From positions 620,001-684,000 of the forward strand of contig CAZXWN010000001.1 in assembly GCA_964644695.1 (NCBI GenBank): DNA of 64,000 nucleotides. Direction: 5' to 3'. Within the stretch, counting starts at the first letter, position 1. Every line of letters begins with the position of its first letter. This DNA is from CAZXWN01 sp964644695 [NCBI: uncultured bacterium]. GTDB lineage: Bacteria > UBP4 > UBA4092. This document shows positions 53,226 to 62,841 of the stretch, in pieces. The notes under the pieces are model-generated. The model was not told where the DNA came from, made no database searches, and was given only the letters and a program-made list of their open reading frames with translations. The position numbers and the translations under genes are program-made.

Positions 53226-54357
53226 ATTTTTTTATCAAACTTATTATTTCCTGGGCTGCTTTATGTGCAGCGCCCCCTTCACCCAACATAGCTCGAACTT
53301 GACTTAGTTTTTCTCTCATTTGATTTCGGGCATTTTTATCCCTGATTAAATTAAGCGCCGTAGAGGTCAGTGATTGGGTTGATAAGCTTTCCTGGAGCAA
53401 TTCCGGGACAATTAATTCCCCAGCCACAAGATTCACTAATCCGGCAAATGGTACTTTTATCAGTCGCCGCCCAATAAATGCACTAATGGGTGACACCCTG
53501 TAAACAATTATCATGGGAGTTTTTATTAATGCACCTTCGAGTGTAGCTGTTCCTGAACACACAATTGATAAATCTGACGCAGCTCTCCAGTCATAACGAT
53601 TTTGTGTCACCAGAGTCAAATTTAGCCCCTTTACGAAGGGATTTGACTCCACCTGAGACTTGAATTTTTCATCTACAAGAATTAAGACGAACCGAATATT
53701 GGGAATTTCCTTTTGGAGACATTGCGCTGATTCAAGCATTACTGGCAATAATCGATCATATTCTTGATTCCGACTTCCGGGTAAAAGCGAAACGAGAAAA
53801 TCATTACTGTTAAAATTCATCTCGCGAAACAGTTCATCCCGAGTACGTGTAACCTGAACAACATCTACCAATGGATTACCTACATATCGCGCAGCAATAT
53901 CATATTTCTTAAAAAACTCAGGCTCAAAAGGAAGAATACATAATATCTTCTTAAAATACTTTTTCAAAAGTTTAATGCGACCCTGCCCCCAAGCCCACAC
54001 TTGAGGACTAATGAAATAGATGAGAGGAACATCGAGAGAATAAAGTTTGGGAGCCAGACGTAGATTAAATCCTGGGCTATCTATTACAATCACAGCATCA
54101 GGTCGATTTTGATTTACCCAGGAAACGATGTCAGACATGACTTGCTTATAAAATTTAAGATGTTTAAGTGCTTCAATATAGCCGACGACTGATTTCCCCG
54201 AAGTTTGTCGAAGCAGGTGGGCACCTTGAGCCTCCATAAGTAATCCACCGACACCATATATTTCAATAGTCGGATCTAATAACCGCAAAGCTTTAATCAA
54301 TTCAGCGCCGTGCAGGTCACCAGACTCTTCGCCAGCTACAATAAATAGTTTCGCCAT
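53224..54357 (-). CDS. lpxB: Lipid-A-disaccharide synthase
   Basis: GT19 enzyme joining UDP-2,3-diacylglucosamine and lipid X to the lipid A disaccharide at the inner membrane. 377 residues, standard length. Start LFIVAGEESGDLHGAELI is diagnostic; IEIYGVGGLLMEAQGAHLLR, IYFISPQVWAWGQGRIKLLK, VSLLPGSRNQEYDRLLPVML and SDLSIVCSGTATLEGALIKT are all conserved. It is the last gene of tRNA-Val, lpxA, lpxI, Gfo/Idh, lpxB. Confidence 0.96.
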   Translation of the reverse strand: MAKLFIVAGEESGDLHGAELIKALRLLDPTIEIYGVGGLLMEAQGAHLLRQTSGKSVVGYIEALKHLKFYKQVMSDIVSWVNQNRPDAVIVIDSPGFNLRLAPKLYSLDVPLIYFISPQVWAWGQGRIKLLKKYFKKILCILPFEPEFFKKYDIAARYVGNPLVDVVQVTRTRDELFREMNFNSNDFLVSLLPGSRNQEYDRLLPVMLESAQCLQKEIPNIRFVLILVDEKFKSQVESNPFVKGLNLTLVTQNRYDWRAASDLSIVCSGTATLEGALIKTPMIIVYRVSPISAFIGRRLIKVPFAGLVNLVAGELIVPELLQESLSTQSLTSTALNLIRDKNARNQMREKLSQVRAMLGEGGAAHKAAQEIISLIKK

Positions 54358-54362
54358 AGGAT

Positions 54363-55313
54363 TTATTGGATAAACTTACCACATTGCCGGGTAATCTCCA
54401 ATGCAACCTGTAGAGCATCTCTCCCATGAGAACCTGTTACAACTGGGGGTTTCTTTAATCGAATACTTTCAATAAAAGATTCCAATTCTCGCTGCAGAGA
54501 GGTTGTCTCTTGGGTAAAGGAAATCAACTCATGTGAAATATCCAATTGACCTTTTTTATTTACTTTACGAAGGACACTCAATTCAGGCTTCATGTAATCC
54601 AGGGAAAGGTAGGCACCTTCCTGGAATATTCTGATTTTCCGATGACGTGTATTAGAGATTCTACTGGCGGTTATATTTGCCACACACCCATTTTCAAAGG
54701 TAATCCGGGCATTCGCAATATCCTCAAAAGAGGTTAATACGTTCACCCCGACACCCTCAATCTTGGAAATCTCAGAATCCACAACAGTAAGAATAATATC
54801 AATATCATGAATCATTAGATCAAGAACAACCCCAACATCTTTAATCCGTGGATCAAAGGGCGCCAGGCGATGACACTCAATAAATCGAGGATCCTTCACA
54901 ACTTCCCGAAGTTTTATAACACCTAAATTAAAACGCTCTACATGCCCAACCTGAAGAATAGCTTTATTGTCATGGGCAATATGTAATATTTCTTCAGCCT
55001 GATTCAATCCAGATGTTATCGGTTTTTCAACCAGAGTATGAATACCCTTCTCCAAGAAATATTTACTGACTTCATAATGCTCTATGGTAGGAACGACCAC
55101 TGTCACAGCATCAACTTTTCCAACAAGAGAGGATTTGTCAGTAACTACAGGCACATTATATTTTTCAGATATTTCACGGGCGCGAACCTCATTGACATCC
55201 ATAATGCCAACAATTTCAACGCCAGATATCTTTTGAAGATTCTGGACATGAAATTCACCGAGCCGACCGACACCAATTACGGCAACACGAATTATTTCTG
55301 ATTGTGCACTCAT
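54363..55313 (-). CDS. Gfo/Idh/MocA-family oxidoreductase within the lipid A cluster
   Basis: 316 residues. NAD(P)-binding AVIGVGRLGEFHVQNLQKI, VEKPITSGLNQAEEILH and VVLDLMIHDIDIILTVV (the DxxxHD active-site region) mark the family. It lies between lpxI, overlapping by 4 bases, and lpxB, 5 bases on. Its substrate is probably a UDP-sugar. In some bacteria a GnnA-type dehydrogenase with the aminotransferase GnnB makes amide-linked lipid A; no gnnB is here, so that is only a possibility. Confidence 0.85.
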   Translation of the reverse strand: MSAQSEIIRVAVIGVGRLGEFHVQNLQKISGVEIVGIMDVNEVRAREISEKYNVPVVTDKSSLVGKVDAVTVVVPTIEHYEVSKYFLEKGIHTLVEKPITSGLNQAEEILHIAHDNKAILQVGHVERFNLGVIKLREVVKDPRFIECHRLAPFDPRIKDVGVVLDLMIHDIDIILTVVDSEISKIEGVGVNVLTSFEDIANARITFENGCVANITASRISNTRHRKIRIFQEGAYLSLDYMKPELSVLRKVNKKGQLDISHELISFTQETTSLQRELESFIESIRLKKPPVVTGSHGRDALQVALEITRQCGKFIQ

Positions 55314-56143
55314 TTAGGTTCAACTCCCACCAGACAAATACCAAAGTCTCTAGCCATGGCAGCCACATCATCTCTATTCAACATGAGGGTATTCTTTGCC
55401 TCGACAGCAATAACACCACGGTTGATTGATTTGAATTTCTTTATGGTGCCCTTTCCTATCACTGGAATATCATAACGATAATCTTGATTGGGTTTTGCTA
55501 CCTTTACTAAGGTAATACCATCCTGAGCGTATTCTAGAGCTCGTTCAATCGCTTTATCCGTACCCTCTATGGCCTCAACCGCTAGTACGGCTCTATTTTT
55601 CACCAATACTGATTGTCCGATATCTTCGGCTGCAATATGTTTTGCTATTTGATACCCATACTCAATGTCTCGCAACTGCTTTTCATCAGGATTAATACCA
55701 GACATATTACCCAGGACAGCTAAATGTTCATCCATAAAGGTCCTTGCATCAAGAAAAGAGACACCAAACACACCGAAGGCATTTGCTGCGGCACCAATTA
55801 GCGAATCTGCTTGTTGATTGGGTAACTTTTCTAGAGTATTGGTAATGATGGGATCAAAATTTTTAGACTCGAAAATCACAGACTGCTTTATTCGACCAGA
55901 GAATATGGCTTGATTAATCTGATTATCAACAAATCCACGGATAATGGGTTCAATCTTTCCAAAGGGAACCCATATAAAATTGGGAATGATGTCTGCTAAC
56001 TCTGGAAAGGTTATACCTTCAAAACCAATACCAATGACTTCTGAGCCTGATTTAATGGCCTCACGGGCTAAAATGACGGGATAATCACCTTCACCAGCTA
56101 TTAAACCAAACCGTTCAGGACGGGGTAAATTGAAATCACTCAT
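55310..56143 (-). CDS. lpxI: UDP-2,3-diacylglucosamine pyrophosphatase LpxI
   Basis: Cuts UDP-2,3-diacylglucosamine to lipid X by attack at the alpha phosphate; the alternative to LpxH found in many diderm bacteria. 277 residues, DUF1009: FGLIAGEGDYPVILAREAIK, FSGRIKQSVIFESKNFDPII, QSVLVKNRAVLAVEAIEGTD and KFKSINRGVIAVEAKNTLML. It follows lpxA by 26 bases and overlaps the Gfo/Idh gene by 4. Confidence 0.94.
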   Translation of the reverse strand: MSDFNLPRPERFGLIAGEGDYPVILAREAIKSGSEVIGIGFEGITFPELADIIPNFIWVPFGKIEPIIRGFVDNQINQAIFSGRIKQSVIFESKNFDPIITNTLEKLPNQQADSLIGAAANAFGVFGVSFLDARTFMDEHLAVLGNMSGINPDEKQLRDIEYGYQIAKHIAAEDIGQSVLVKNRAVLAVEAIEGTDKAIERALEYAQDGITLVKVAKPNQDYRYDIPVIGKGTIKKFKSINRGVIAVEAKNTLMLNRDDVAAMARDFGICLVGVEPK

Positions 56144-56169
56144 AAGAGTTTAACCTTATTGTGAATTAT

Positions 56170-56979
56170 TTATCGGCAAATGCCGCGATGATGAGGACTA
56201 TTTAATGAGTCCATTATGAAATCAATAAAATGTTGTATCTCGGGGCCTTTAATACACTCTTGTTCGATTTTTCGTATAGACTCTTCAAGAGATAAGCCTG
56301 ACCGATACAAAACTTTATATGCATTTTTTAACTGGGATATCACGTCATCTGTAAACCCATTACGCTTTAAGCCTAAAGAATTTAAGCCATGGGGTACAAC
56401 TGGATGACCATCCACCTTAATATAGGGAGGAACATCCTGAGTTACTTTGGATAATCCACCAATTAAGCTATAGGCTCCCACTTTTACAAACTGATGGATA
56501 CCAGATAAACCACCAATGATGGCATTATTTTCAATTACAACATGACCTGCAAGAGATGCATTATTTGCCATCACAACATTGTTACCAATAATTGAATTAT
56601 GCGCCACATGGCAATAAGCCATGAGAAAACAGTTATTTCCAATAATTGTTTTCTCACCTTCATGGGTAGCACTATGGACAGTATTGAATTCCCGGAGAAT
56701 CGTGTTTTCCCCAATTTCGACGTATGAAATTTCCCCTTTATACTTCAAGTCCTGTGGACTTCCACCAATAACACACTGACTGTGGACCTGACAATTCTTT
56801 TGAATTGTTGTATATCCATTTATAACAACATTTGTATGGAGTTCAACACCATCATGAAGTGTAACATTTTCCCCAACAACACAAAAAGGACCTATTTTTA
56901 CTTTATTACCAATTATCGCTTTAGGATGAATAATAGCTGTCGGATGAATTAAAGGACCGTCGACGTTAAGAGACATCAT
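56170..56979 (-). CDS. lpxA: UDP-N-acetylglucosamine O-acyltransferase LpxA
   Basis: First acylation of lipid A. 269 residues: a left-handed parallel beta helix of hexapeptide repeats (HPTAIIHPKAIIGNKVKIGP onward), with catalytic His in LMAYCHVAHNSIIGNNVVMA, the helix end GIHQFVKVGAYSLIGGLSKV and a helical C domain beginning HGLNSLGLKRNGF. The start ATG could be 56979 or 56976; both have only a weak ribosome site. It lies 48 bases after tRNA-Val and may be read from its promoter. lpxC, lpxD and fabZ are not in the window. Confidence 0.95.
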   Translation of the reverse strand: MMSLNVDGPLIHPTAIIHPKAIIGNKVKIGPFCVVGENVTLHDGVELHTNVVINGYTTIQKNCQVHSQCVIGGSPQDLKYKGEISYVEIGENTILREFNTVHSATHEGEKTIIGNNCFLMAYCHVAHNSIIGNNVVMANNASLAGHVVIENNAIIGGLSGIHQFVKVGAYSLIGGLSKVTQDVPPYIKVDGHPVVPHGLNSLGLKRNGFTDDVISQLKNAYKVLYRSGLSLEESIRKIEQECIKGPEIQHFIDFIMDSLNSPHHRGICR

Positions 56980-57027
56980 TTACTTCTTTCGATAGGAACG
57001 ATATAGGGGAAGATATCCGGAATGAAG

Positions 57028-57104
57028 TGGTGGGCGCTACAGGACTCGAACCTGTGACCTCTACCATGTCAAGGTAGCACTCTAACCAGCTGAGCTAAGC
57101 GCCC
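57028..57104 (-). tRNA. tRNA-Val, anticodon GAC
   Basis: 77 bases including an encoded CCA (57028-57030). Acceptor GGGCGCT pairs with AGCGCCC; D arm GCTC/GAGT; anticodon arm CTACC-TTGACAT-GGTAG gives GAC, reading GUC/GUU; T arm CACAG-GTTCGAG-type with CTGTA. A promoter lies upstream at 57145-57173. Confidence 0.95.
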
Positions 57105-57144
57105 ATTCCAGGGTTACCCCCCTGTTTATTTACTACAAATAATA

Positions 57145-57173
57145 ACTTTAAGTAAATCAAAGGGGTATGTCAA
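57145..57173 (-). promoter_or_regulatory. Predicted promoter of tRNA-Val and perhaps the lpxA operon
   Basis: Minus-strand TTGACA (57168-57173), a 17-base spacer and TAAAGT (57145-57150), about 40 bases before the tRNA 5' end. There is no other obvious promoter before lpxA. Motif-based. Confidence 0.55.
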
Positions 57174-57264
57174 GTGATTAATTCTCAATAAAGAATCAAT
57201 TCATAAGACTATAAAAATTATACTAAAAACTAGACCAATTGTCATTGGTAGATTTTAAAATATC

Positions 57265-59529
57265 TCAGTCAATCAATTCATCCAAAAGAACTTTACAAAT
57301 ATGTTTACCCTTTTCACCGACTTCATTCAGGGGGCCAACACAAGATGGACACCCATTTTCACAACGACAATCAGATATAACTTGCCTAGCAGCCTGTAAT
57401 AACACGTCATGAATTTCAAACAATTTATCAGCCAATCCAATTCCACCAGGATAAGCATCATACATATAAATAGTAGGCAATTCAGTAAAAGGAGATCGAA
57501 CTTGGGATACGGTTCTTATATCCGATGGATCACACATAAGATAAACAGGTGCAATATTTCCAAGGAGATGTGCCAATCCTAATAAACCCTCTTGAATTTC
57601 TTCTGGACTGTAGCGGTCTAGTAAACTAGCTTCATAATTAAACCAATAGGCTGTTGTTTCCATTTCCTGCTCTGGCAAATAAATCTTTCCCCATCCAACA
57701 TTTTCATGAGTATGGAATTTTATCTTTTTAAACATCGTTGTTATTCGTTTAACAGCTACTTCACCCAAATGGCGAGTGCAATGCCGCCCTGGAGCCTTTT
57801 GAGAATCATCCAGAATATTTATATGAACTTCGTCCTGACCATCTGTGTAATAGTCCACATTAACAGGTTTTACAATTGCCTTTTTACCTTCCCAATCCAG
57901 TTCAACGACTTGATACTGAAGTGATTCATGAAGATAGATTGCATCCTTGTGAATTAGTTGAGGCGCAGTAAAGGCATCTACTTCACCAATAACCTGATAA
58001 TTATTAGTCATGTCTTGAACAACAAAATTCTGAGTAGACGCTGTTCTTAAACTGATATTTTCAGCAGGAAAAACATCACTCATCCAATAATACTTATTGC
58101 GAGTATATCGAAGGATTTTCTCTTCAGCCAGATAACTTAACAGTTCCTGTGTTCCTACAAGATCTAATCCAAAAACTTCATCATCGGAAAAAGGAATTTC
58201 AAAAGCAGCACATTTGATGTGATTTGTAAGAATGTACAAATTATCTGGATTGATAAGTCCTGTTTCAGGAGTTCTATCAAAGAAATAATCTGGATGAGAC
58301 ATTAAAAACTGATCCAATGGGCTACTGGTAGAGACCAGAAAAGCAGCTGAGAGGGTTTGTTTACGCCCTGCCCTGCCAGCCTGTTGCCAAGTACTTGCAA
58401 TACTACCGGGATACCCCACCATCACACAGGATTCAAGAGCTCCAATATCAATGCCTAATTCCAAAGCATTCGTACTAACAACACCCGTAACACTTCCATC
58501 CCGAAGACCACGTTCTATTTCTCTTCTCTGTAGAGGTAAATACCCTCCCCTATAACCACGAACGGAATCGCCCTTGCTATGTTTCCTGGCAACAGATTCT
58601 TTCAGATAAGTCACCAAAACTTCTGTAATAATCCTGCTTCTGGTAAACACTATCGTTTGAATCCCGTTCCGGATGAGTTCTGTAGCTATCTTAGAAGCCT
58701 CTTTCACCGAACTCTTTCGTATCCCAAGTTCTTTATTGATAACTGGCGGATTATAGAAAATAACATGCTTTTCACCTGAAGGAGCACCATTATTATCAAC
58801 AAGTTCCAGAGATTCTCCTGTAAGACGGCTGGCCAGTTCTGCAGGATTTGCAATAGTGGCAGAGCAACATATAAAAGTAGGCGAGGCTCCATAAAACTTG
58901 CATATTCGTTTTAGTCTTCTTATTACGTTGGCCAAGTGGCTTCCAAAAACACCGCGATAAGAATGAACTTCATCTATGACAATGTACTTAAGATTCTCAA
59001 ATAACTTATTCCACTCAGTATGGTGAGGGAGTATCCCATTGTGTAACATATCAGGATTTGTAATAACAATATGCCCGGCTGTTCTAATAGCTTTACGGGC
59101 AGTGACAGGTGTATCCCCATCATAGGTAAAAGTTTTGATATCCGAACCTGTTTCAGTTACAAAATCATGCAGTTCAGATAATTGATCCTGTGATAAGGCC
59201 TTGGTGGGAAATAAATATAATGCCCTGGATGATGAATCCTGCAAAATCGAATTAATAACAGGAAGGTTATAGCAAAGGGTTTTCCCAGAGGCCGTTGGAG
59301 TAACAATAACAACAGACTGCCCATTAAGTATTTTTGTTATTGAATCTGCCTGATGTGTATAGAGAGACTGAATACCTCTCTTTTTTAAAACCTTGATAAT
59401 CTGTGCATTCAATTTTTCTGGAAAGCCCTCAAATTGTGCCGGCCGTGGAGGTAAGACTTTCCATTCTGTCACGTTGTTCATGAATGACCGATCATTCATC
59501 CAATAATTAAGTAATTGATCCAGATTCAT
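57265..59529 (-). CDS. DEAD/DEAH-box helicase with C-terminal Zn-binding domain (MrfA/YprA/Hrq1-like)
   Basis: 754 residues, close to Bacillus YprA/MrfA, a 3'-5' DNA helicase for repair of mitomycin-type damage. Motif Q region, then Walker A VVIVTPTASGKTLCYNLPV, TNPDMLHNGILP, DEVH box IVIDEVHSYRGVFGSHLANV, SAT motif CCSATIANP, VSTNALELGIDIGALESCVM and WQQAGRAGRKQTLSAAFLV. The C-terminal domain (DUF1998) ends with a four-Cys cluster, CRCENGCPSCVG. No mrfB-like exonuclease is adjacent. Likely monocistronic. Confidence 0.93.
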   Translation of the reverse strand: MNLDQLLNYWMNDRSFMNNVTEWKVLPPRPAQFEGFPEKLNAQIIKVLKKRGIQSLYTHQADSITKILNGQSVVIVTPTASGKTLCYNLPVINSILQDSSSRALYLFPTKALSQDQLSELHDFVTETGSDIKTFTYDGDTPVTARKAIRTAGHIVITNPDMLHNGILPHHTEWNKLFENLKYIVIDEVHSYRGVFGSHLANVIRRLKRICKFYGASPTFICCSATIANPAELASRLTGESLELVDNNGAPSGEKHVIFYNPPVINKELGIRKSSVKEASKIATELIRNGIQTIVFTRSRIITEVLVTYLKESVARKHSKGDSVRGYRGGYLPLQRREIERGLRDGSVTGVVSTNALELGIDIGALESCVMVGYPGSIASTWQQAGRAGRKQTLSAAFLVSTSSPLDQFLMSHPDYFFDRTPETGLINPDNLYILTNHIKCAAFEIPFSDDEVFGLDLVGTQELLSYLAEEKILRYTRNKYYWMSDVFPAENISLRTASTQNFVVQDMTNNYQVIGEVDAFTAPQLIHKDAIYLHESLQYQVVELDWEGKKAIVKPVNVDYYTDGQDEVHINILDDSQKAPGRHCTRHLGEVAVKRITTMFKKIKFHTHENVGWGKIYLPEQEMETTAYWFNYEASLLDRYSPEEIQEGLLGLAHLLGNIAPVYLMCDPSDIRTVSQVRSPFTELPTIYMYDAYPGGIGLADKLFEIHDVLLQAARQVISDCRCENGCPSCVGPLNEVGEKGKHICKVLLDELID

Positions 59530-59579
59530 TATTACTCCCAGATACTATTTAGTCTTATACAAAAATTTACAGTTTTCTT

Positions 59580-60290
59580 TTATTCGGCTTTATAACGTAC
59601 TACTTTCCCACCTGCAAATTGAATTGCCTTTTCTGCAATAATATCAAGAGGGTCAATAAAGTCACCATCAAAATGAAACAAATCCTTTGCAGAAGACAGC
59701 TCTGTACAACCCAAGAGGATTACTTCCGCACCATGTACCCGCAACTCTTTTACAGCCTCAAAAAACTTCTCTTTATTAAAAGAATAATTACCTTTTTTTA
59801 TTCCTTCATATATAAATTCCATAACATTTTTCTGGGTTAAAACAGGTGTTATTAACTTTATATTTGCCTTTTTGAAATACGCATCATAAATACCAGTACT
59901 AATAGTACCGTCTGTTGCTAAAAGTCCTACGACGATGTTGTTTCCATAAGTTTCTTCAATATAATTCACAGTCTCTTCAATAATATTTAAAAAAGGAATA
60001 TTGATAGCTTTGCATATATCCCTGTAATAATAATGAGCAGTATTGCAACCCATAATGAGAAAATCCGCACCAGCAGTTTCTAATCTTTTTGCTGACTTTA
60101 TCAGTTCTACGAGAGGACTATCTCCATTTGAAATAATACTTTTTGTCCGGTCAGGAATATCCGAATTACTATCAATCAATACATGGAGATGTTCCTGATC
60201 TGTATGGGCGTCCGTCTTACATATAATTCTTCTAAATAAATCTGCTGTTGCCAGTGGACCCATCCCACCAATAATACCAACTGTTTTCAT
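59580..60290 (-). CDS. Aspartate/glutamate racemase family protein
   Basis: 236 residues, PLP-independent racemase fold. KTVGIIGGMGPLATADLFRR opens the first domain; the two catalytic Cys are in FLIMGCNTAHYYY and VILLGCTELSSAKDLFH, both present, so it should be active. Substrate (Asp, Glu or another amino acid) is not clear. It follows the P1 peptidase gene by 33 bases in the same direction; together they may handle D-amino-acid peptides (inference). Confidence 0.9.
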   Translation of the reverse strand: MKTVGIIGGMGPLATADLFRRIICKTDAHTDQEHLHVLIDSNSDIPDRTKSIISNGDSPLVELIKSAKRLETAGADFLIMGCNTAHYYYRDICKAINIPFLNIIEETVNYIEETYGNNIVVGLLATDGTISTGIYDAYFKKANIKLITPVLTQKNVMEFIYEGIKKGNYSFNKEKFFEAVKELRVHGAEVILLGCTELSSAKDLFHFDGDFIDPLDIIAEKAIQFAGGKVVRYKAE

Positions 60291-60323
60291 CGTATCTCCA
60301 TACTTTCCTGACCTATATAATAT

Positions 60324-61373
60324 TTATAAGACATCCTCAACATAGTCGGCTAAACTTTTCCGTACGTTCCCTTTATATCCAACAACCTCGTTACATGTAA
60401 TCATAGAATTCAAAACAGCCTCTTCACAAGCCTCAGCAACGGCCCTAAAGACTCTATCTATCTTATTTTCATTAATGACCTTTATAGAAACAACCTCTCG
60501 CTCATCACTATTACGGATAACATTGGCAGTCGAAAAACCAATAATGACATCACCACTACCATGCCCAATATATGACCCCACTCTGGTTATTCCAACACAG
60601 GCTCTTTTACAGACTCTTTTAAGTTGTCGGCTGCATAAGGGAATGTCTGTTGCGATAATAATAATAATGGATCCTTTATCAACGACTTCTTGAGTAGAAA
60701 CCTTTTTCGCGATAATGTTTCCCACCTTTTTACCGTTGATAGTAAGATCTTCCAACAGCCCATAATTTGATTGAACTAAGACTCCCAGTGTATACAATTC
60801 CCCATCTAATTCAACCATCCTTGAAGAGGACCCTATTCCCCCTTTGAGTGAATGACATGACATCCCTTTTCCCCCGCCAATATCACCCTCAGAAAAATCC
60901 TCACAACAGTCAGCAATAGCCTGAAACACATGCTCTTTTTTAACGGCTCTTGATTGAATGTCATTCAAATATCCATCATTACATTCACCGATAACCGGAT
61001 TAAAAGATTGTATGGGAATATTCTCTTTATTACATTGATTGATCATGTATTCTGTAATCGCATCATTAACAATGCCGACATTAAGTGTATTGGTCAAAGC
61101 AATCGGAGATTCTAGAGTTCCCAGTTCATCAATTTGTATAAGGCCCTGTGTTTTGCCAAAACCATTCAACACATAAGAAGCTGCAATCATTTTGTTTGAA
61201 TATATATTTTGCTCCGAAGGTAATATGACCGTCACCCCGGTTTTATTCTCCGAAGTATCAATCGTACTGTGACCAACCTTAACGCCCTTAACATCAGTGA
61301 TTTTATTGAGTTTGCCTTTGGGTAATTTGCCAATCGTTACACCAAAATCTTCGATTCTTTTCTGATGACTCAT
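60324..61373 (-). CDS. P1-family peptidase (DmpA/BapA-like aminopeptidase)
   Basis: 349 residues, DmpA/ornithine-acetyltransferase fold, self-cleaving N-terminal nucleophile hydrolase. IGKLPKGKLNKITDVKGVKV and GHSTIDTSENKTGVTVILPS begin the alpha chain; SLKGGIGSSSRMVEL contains the Gly-Ser type cleavage region; TRVGSYIGHGSGDVIIGFST is the C-terminal signature. Family members release D- or beta-amino acids from peptide N termini. No signal peptide, so it is cytoplasmic. GGAGATAAC precedes the ATG. Confidence 0.9.
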   Translation of the reverse strand: MSHQKRIEDFGVTIGKLPKGKLNKITDVKGVKVGHSTIDTSENKTGVTVILPSEQNIYSNKMIAASYVLNGFGKTQGLIQIDELGTLESPIALTNTLNVGIVNDAITEYMINQCNKENIPIQSFNPVIGECNDGYLNDIQSRAVKKEHVFQAIADCCEDFSEGDIGGGKGMSCHSLKGGIGSSSRMVELDGELYTLGVLVQSNYGLLEDLTINGKKVGNIIAKKVSTQEVVDKGSIIIIIATDIPLCSRQLKRVCKRACVGITRVGSYIGHGSGDVIIGFSTANVIRNSDEREVVSIKVINENKIDRVFRAVAEACEEAVLNSMITCNEVVGYKGNVRKSLADYVEDVL

Positions 61374-61542
61374 AGGTTATCTCCTTCATTGTCACTGCGA
61401 CACATGAGCAAGTAATAAATCTGTCAGTTCACTTTATATTGTATTCAATGCTTTCGAAATAATACTCAAATATAACCTATATACAAAAGATTATATGAAT
61501 ATTAATGATATGTGAGGTAGGGATATTACTTTGAGAATTATT

Positions 61543-62310
61543 TTATTCAGGCCAGGATGATGACTTTGATTGAAATTGAACCAACAAAGCCCATGCAAAA
61601 ATAAAAACACCCAAACTAAGGAATTGTACTGGAGTAAAGTGATGGATGATCCACACGCCTGAAGGTTCACGGAAAAACTCCATAACAAAGTTAATGCCCG
61701 AAAACATTAGCAAACTAAACCAAAATGTCTCACCATGAAATTTGGTATGCCTGTTGAGAGAAACAAGCAGGATAAACACCCCAAGATATAAGATAGCTTC
61801 GTATAATTGGGTTGGATGCCGAGGCAGGGGGTAATTTATCATGATGCCGTCTAAATACGGAAAAGTAACAGCCCATTTAATGTATTCAGGATTACACACT
61901 TTTCCATATGATGACCCATTCATAAACGCTCCCAAACGGGTGATCACATACCCTAAAACAATGCCGGGCATAATATAATCCATCATTTTCCAAACAGGCA
62001 GTTGGTTCCGATAAAAATACCAATAAAGGGCTAACCCCGCAAAGATAATACCAGAGAATGGATCAAATCCTATTCGCAGAAGTATCATGTGTAATGGATT
62101 AATTATGAAATAGGAAAGATTGATTAATATAAAACCCGCTCTGGCACCCACCAAACCAGACAGAATAACTAATATTGCCATATCTAAAACAGAGTCAGGA
62201 TTGAGACTATTCCAACGAAATGTCTGATAAGTCCAAATTATGCCTGCAAGAAATGCCAGGGCCAACATTACACCATACCAATAGAAATGTCCCAGGAAAA
62301 CGGGTTGCAT
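61543..62310 (-). CDS. lgt: Phosphatidylglycerol-prolipoprotein diacylglyceryl transferase
   Basis: Adds diacylglycerol to the lipobox Cys of prolipoproteins in the inner membrane. 255 residues with about seven helices. LVGARAGFILINLSYF and GYVITRLGAFMNGSSYGKVC (Lgt-signature-like Arg/Gly/Asn) and LPRHPTQLYEAILYLGVFIL are the key motifs. It lies 18 bases after lspA in the order ileS-lspA-lgt, so lipoprotein lipidation and signal removal are encoded together. Confidence 0.94.
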   Translation of the reverse strand: MQPVFLGHFYWYGVMLALAFLAGIIWTYQTFRWNSLNPDSVLDMAILVILSGLVGARAGFILINLSYFIINPLHMILLRIGFDPFSGIIFAGLALYWYFYRNQLPVWKMMDYIMPGIVLGYVITRLGAFMNGSSYGKVCNPEYIKWAVTFPYLDGIMINYPLPRHPTQLYEAILYLGVFILLVSLNRHTKFHGETFWFSLLMFSGINFVMEFFREPSGVWIIHHFTPVQFLSLGVFIFAWALLVQFQSKSSSWPE

Positions 62311-62328
62311 AATACTCCATTCACTTAC

Positions 62329-62823
62329 TCATCGAGTTTCATATTTCCACAGGTAGATTATTAGAAGTCCGACTCCAGTACAAATTCCAGTATCCGCAAT
62401 ATTAAAGGTTGGCCAGTGGTAAACTTCCTGCCAATGCAAGTCTATAAAATCTATGACTTCACCGATTCGGATACGATCAATCAGATTACCCAAAGCTCCA
62501 CCAAAAACAAGTGCAAGACCCCAATAAAAAGTAATATGGGCATTCTTTTGTTTGAAAAGATAAAACAGAATTCCCAATAGCGCGATAATGGTCATAATAA
62601 TAAAAAATATCCGTTGCCCAGACAATACACTAAAAGCAGCACCAGGGTTGGTTGCAAATGACAAATCTATAATATTATTTCCAGAGGTAATATATTCTCT
62701 CTGCGAAATACCCTGGGTATGGACGTGCTTTACAATCCAAAGCTTGGACAATTGATCAAAAAACAAAACCGCGAAACTAACCAAAGAAAAAAATCCAAAC
62801 CGCGATTTTAAAATATTCATCAT
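62329..62823 (-). CDS. lspA: Lipoprotein signal peptidase (SPase II)
   Basis: Aspartyl protease of the inner membrane that removes signal peptides of lipidated prolipoproteins. 164 residues, four helices. LSFATNPGAAFSVLSG is the conserved Asn-Gly-Ala segment; the catalytic Asp pair is in GNLIDRIRIGEVIDFIDLHW and FNIADTGICTGVGLLII. It lies 18 bases after ileS. Confidence 0.95.
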   Translation of the reverse strand: MMNILKSRFGFFSLVSFAVLFFDQLSKLWIVKHVHTQGISQREYITSGNNIIDLSFATNPGAAFSVLSGQRIFFIIMTIIALLGILFYLFKQKNAHITFYWGLALVFGGALGNLIDRIRIGEVIDFIDLHWQEVYHWPTFNIADTGICTGVGLLIIYLWKYETR

Positions 62824-62841
62824 CTATTTGACCATGCTGAA

